Of a DNA stretch of 7,224 bases, positions 4,315 to 7,224 are shown piece by piece. Source of the DNA: CAYYJM01 sp964471755 (GTDB taxonomy: Bacteria > Planctomycetota > Planctomycetia > Gemmatales > Gemmataceae); contig CAYYJM010000295.1 in assembly GCA_964471755.1 (NCBI GenBank), positions 1 through 7,224 on the forward strand. The letters run 5' to 3'. How positions within the stretch are numbered: the stretch's first letter is position 1; each line of letters opens with the position of its first letter. The position numbers and the translations under genes were made by a program. Below the pieces are notes generated by a model. It saw only the letters and a list, made by a program, of their open reading frames with translations, was not told the DNA's origin and ran no database searches.

Positions 4315-7179
4315 TCAATCGAACACGCCCGACGAGCCGATCGTGATCGTCTTCGTCTCCGCCGCTCCTCGACTGGAACGGACCTTGACCGTGTAGACGC
4401 CCGCCTTCGTCGCGATCAGCTTCCACGTCAGCGTACTGATCGGTCGGGTCGAATCCGGCGGCACCGGCGGCACCGCCTGCTGCTCCGTGCCCGAACGGAC
4501 CTGTAGCCCGGCTGGCAGCTCCAGCGTCAGCGTCTCGCCGGGAGCCGGATGCGACACCAGGGCGGTGAGGGTGAACTCACTGTCGCGCACCAGGCGGCCG
4601 CCCACGGTCAGCAGCATCTTGCCCTTCGACTCGCCGCTGGACGCCTGGCCCAGACCGTAGGTGAAGCCGACCACGCGCGACTGACCCGGCTCCAGCGGCC
4701 GCGGCTCCCAGTAGAGCGTCACGGCCGAGTCCGGCGGAATCTTCTTGCCGTCCTCCCAGCGGATGTTGCTCTCCGCCAGGGCCTTCATCGGCAGCACGGG
4801 AACGTCCCAGAGCGTCATGTGATCGCGGACGAGCAGCCCGCGATGTCCGGGAAGCCGTGACAGACGCTGGTTCGGCCAGTGGCCCAGCGTCACCCGGCCG
4901 GGAGGCTCGATCTGCTTGCCGAGTCGCAGCCGCAGATGGGCCACCGTGCCCGGATGGGCCAGGTCCTCCTTCTCCAGCGCCTCCAGGTAGTCGGGCACCT
5001 CGCGGGCCGTCTTGAAGTCGCGCTGCGTGTCGCACAGATCCGGCGAACCGGGAATCGTGAACGGCACGCCATCATTGGCTCCGATGAACGTGTCGAGCAG
5101 GAACCGCAGGCCGACCTCGTGACGGCGTGAATCGCGATTGGTCAGCGTGTAGCGCACCAGGCAGGTGTCGAGCTTGCGCGACAGATCACCCCGGATGAGT
5201 TCGACATCCTGGGTGATGTCGATGTCGCCATCGAGCGTCCGCCAGACACTGCGACGGCCTGGCGACGGAGCCTCGGGACTGGGGCGGGGCAGTGCCTCGT
5301 TCTGGACGATCCACTTCCCGCCGAACGTGCCGAACAGGGTCTGCTTGCCGTCCACCTGGAGACAGGTGTTGTTCGTTCGGCCGAACGGGTCGTAGGTGAG
5401 CAGCTTGAAGCCGCCCGGAGCGCGCGGATCGGGCTCCTGGCTCATGGCCAGGCCGAAGGTCATGTTGACAACGACTGGTAGATTGTCGCGTTTCTGGTCG
5501 TTGAAGCCGATGCGCACATACTCGACCGGGTCGAGCGGTCCCTCGACGAACTCCGGCGGCTGCTCGTCGAGTCGGTTGGGCAGCAGCACATCGTGGAGCA
5601 GGAGGCCCCCCAGGGCCAGGCAGAGAAACAGCAACGGCAGCAGCATGCGCAGCCAGGGCGGAATCGAACTCTCGGTCGGGTCCGAGACATCCTCGGCCGG
5701 AGCGGGATGCGCCTTCGGTGCAGGAGTCGGCGCGGGAGCCGGGCGAGCGTTCAGGTAGGCCGGCATCGCCGGCTCCGGCTGGGGAATCGGCACCGGCTCG
5801 GGGATCGGGATCACGCGCATCGGAGCCGGCTCTCGACGGGTCGGCGTCGGAACGGGAACCGGCGTCGGCGCAGACACGGGAACCGGCACCGGCTGAGGCG
5901 TCGTCGTCGGCTCGGCGAACAGCCAGGAGGGAGCCTCCTGCGTCGAGGGGGTCGGCTTCCGGGCGGCACCGGGCAGGACGTGCAAGACCACTTCCACCTG
6001 AAACTTCTGGCCGCCGTTGGCTCCGACTTCCACCCGCGTTCGCAACTGTTCGTTGGGGCGGTCGGGCACGCTCCGCACGCGCAGCGGCAGGATCGCCCGC
6101 TGACCATCCAGCGAGGGCCGACCGACTTCGAGCCAGTCGGCCTGCGAGACACCATGACCGTAGACGGGACGCGGCTCCTTCGTGGACAGGACGATCCGGC
6201 TCTGCAACGATTCACCCGGCGTGCCGCGCAGTTCGATGACCGTCTCGCTGATGCTCACCTGCGGCGGCGTCGCCCGGCCGAGCGCCTCGAAGAACTGCTG
6301 GACGGCTCCGATGCCCTCGGCCAGTGGGCCCCGTACCGGGTAGATCCAGCCGTTGGCCTCGTACCAGGCGACGACCAGGCCGCGCTCGAACAGGGCGGCC
6401 GCCTCGCGCGGACTGGTCCGGGCCTTCTCGGCCAGCTGGCCCGGCGTCGTCGCCCCGGCCAGGATGCCCTCGCCGAACGGCACCACCGGCACCATCGCCC
6501 GCACCGGAATCTCGAACGTCCCGCCGTTGGTCTCGACGACGATCTTGCCCTCCAGCGGCTTGCTCCCCGAACGCAGAGCCTTGCCGACGACTCGCACCGG
6601 AATGCTCAGTTCGCGCGGACAGCGGATCAGTTTCTTCTGGACGCCACCAACATCGGCCAGGCTGAGCCAGGCCGCTCCCTCGACGTGAATCGTGCCCTGA
6701 AGCAGGCCCTGGCCGCGGTTCGTCAGGTGCAGCGTCAGCGTTCGCGGCGTCGCGCGGTTGATCGCGCCGAGATCGATCTCCAGCGGCGCGATCTCCAGGC
6801 GGGCCGGCTCGCGTTTCGTGCCGGGCAGACGTTCGAGCAGTTCGTCCAGGGCCTGTTCCGGATCGACGTGGCGGGCAGCCCAGGCGGCCCGGTCGGCCAG
6901 GTCGGCCCGCTGCACCTGGCGGAAGGTCCGTTCCAGCGAACCATCCCGTAGAGCGACCAGCAGGTCATCCCAGTGGGCTCCCGCCAGGCGGACGAGATCG
7001 GCGAAGGTGGCGATGCTCGTTCCGGAGCGAAGCACCAGCGGCGGAGCGAATCGCTTCACGCCAGCGGCATCCGCCCAGGAGCTGGCCGCTCGGCGCGGGC
7101 TGTCCAGATGGACGCCGTCGTACCAGCAGTAGCAGGCTTCCTCGGGGTTGGCACGGCGGCACTGGCGGCAGGTGAGCAT
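4315..7179 (-). CDS. Large zinc-ribbon, Ig-like, single-pass membrane protein of unknown function
   Basis: The function is not recognised. Numbering here is from ATG 7197 (960 residues). The ATG at 7179 (Met7, 954 residues) is preferred because AGGA lies 6 nt before it and the protein then opens MLTCRQC; no good ribosome site precedes 7197. C10, C13, C22 and C24 form a CxxC-8-CxC zinc ribbon followed by WYDG. A helical stretch follows at about 62-125. Two Ig-like beta domains lie at about 133-238 and 311-408, both ending in an NGGxxFx(I/V) strand. Between them is a helical linker with WYEANGWIYPVRGP (278-291) and QQFFEALG. A Pro-rich, PxP-repeat linker spans about 410-512 and one membrane helix about 516-539. 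A region of over 400 residues follows, rich in predicted strands, with C612, C679 and C722, and ends in another Ig-like domain (about 860-955). No signal peptide is seen, so the ribbon is probably cytosolic and the C-terminal part outside. A sensor, scaffold or envelope-linking role is possible but unproven. Confidence 0.85.
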   Translation of the reverse strand: MLTCRQCRRANPEEACYCWYDGVHLDSPRRAASSWADAAGVKRFAPPLVLRSGTSIATFADLVRLAGAHWDDLLVALRDGSLERTFRQVQRADLADRAAWAARHVDPEQALDELLERLPGTKREPARLEIAPLEIDLGAINRATPRTLTLHLTNRGQGLLQGTIHVEGAAWLSLADVGGVQKKLIRCPRELSIPVRVVGKALRSGSKPLEGKIVVETNGGTFEIPVRAMVPVVPFGEGILAGATTPGQLAEKARTSPREAAALFERGLVVAWYEANGWIYPVRGPLAEGIGAVQQFFEALGRATPPQVSISETVIELRGTPGESLQSRIVLSTKEPRPVYGHGVSQADWLEVGRPSLDGQRAILPLRVRSVPDRPNEQLRTRVEVGANGGQKFQVEVVLHVLPGAARKPTPSTQEAPSWLFAEPTTTPQPVPVPVSAPTPVPVPTPTRREPAPMRVIPIPEPVPIPQPEPAMPAYLNARPAPAPTPAPKAHPAPAEDVSDPTESSIPPWLRMLLPLLFLCLALGGLLLHDVLLPNRLDEQPPEFVEGPLDPVEYVRIGFNDQKRDNLPVVVNMTFGLAMSQEPDPRAPGGFKLLTYDPFGRTNNTCLQVDGKQTLFGTFGGKWIVQNEALPRPSPEAPSPGRRSVWRTLDGDIDITQDVELIRGDLSRKLDTCLVRYTLTNRDSRRHEVGLRFLLDTFIGANDGVPFTIPGSPDLCDTQRDFKTAREVPDYLEALEKEDLAHPGTVAHLRLRLGKQIEPPGRVTLGHWPNQRLSRLPGHRGLLVRDHMTLWDVPVLPMKALAESNIRWEDGKKIPPDSAVTLYWEPRPLEPGQSRVVGFTYGLGQASSGESKGKMLLTVGGRLVRDSEFTLTALVSHPAPGETLTLELPAGLQVRSGTEQQAVPPVPPDSTRPISTLTWKLIATKAGVYTVKVRSSRGAAETKTITIGSSGVFD

Positions 7180-7185
7180 GGCGAA

Positions 7186-7189
7186 TCCT
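7186..7189 (-). promoter_or_regulatory. Ribosome-binding site favouring the start at 7179
   Basis: AGGA on the - strand, 6 nt before the ATG at 7179. The ATG at 7197 has only GGGA at a spacing of 3 nt, too close to serve well. This supports Met7 of the long frame as the true start, although no experiment or alignment was available. Confidence 0.45.
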
Positions 7190-7224
7190 GGCTTCATTTA
7201 TCCCATGTTAGGAAAGTAATGCAC

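Noticed and set aside
5593..6951. A 452-codon open frame on the + strand opposite the large membrane-protein gene
   Set aside because: The translation is Arg/Gly/Pro-rich with no domain and mirrors the proline-rich linker and Ig-like coding sequence on the other strand.
7194..7224. AT-richer sequence before the large gene as a promoter
   Set aside because: An ATAAAT-like hexamer overlaps the upstream ATG, but no convincing -35 element can be read and the window ends too soon to judge.

Overview
The window looks like chromosomal DNA from a GC-rich planctomycete, most likely of the Gemmataceae. This is inference from protein style: a zinc-ribbon protein with a CxxC...CxC-YDG start, Ig-like repeats and a long proline-rich linker, plus an S9 protein with a Pro/Ala-rich insert. 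No rRNA, tRNA, CRISPR array, transposase or phage gene was seen.

Left part (1-2959, + strand): three genes of a sugar-type ABC importer, in the order permease, permease, lipoprotein substrate-binding protein. The first two overlap by 4 bp and the third follows after 21 bp, so they look like one operon. The order and the protein sequences resemble the C-D-B part of lsrACDB (autoinducer-2 uptake). However, three of six AI-2-contacting positions in the binding protein are changed, which favours another small sugar such as a rhamnose-like ligand. The ATPase expected first in this order would lie before position 1. The window opens with a strong GC-rich hairpin overlapping the apparent 5' end of the first permease.

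Middle (2960-3266): a non-coding, convergent intergenic spacer. It holds two inverted copies of a REP-like palindrome (32 of 38 bases match, with one compensated base pair), an 18-bp tandem repeat between them, and terminator-like structures for both converging operons.

Right of centre (3267-4282, - strand): the ribosomal protein pair rplM-rpsI (L13, S9), overlapping by 4 bp and preceded by a near-consensus sigma-70-type promoter. S9 carries an insertion of about 29 residues not present in E. coli S9.

Right part (4315-7179 or 7197, - strand): one very large gene for a single-pass membrane protein of about 954 residues. It has an N-terminal zinc ribbon, two Ig-like domains, a proline-rich linker, one membrane segment and a large predicted extracytoplasmic beta-rich region. 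Its function is unknown. The most notable points are the binding-protein ligand pocket, the S9 insert, the covarying inverted repeats and the architecture of the large membrane protein.
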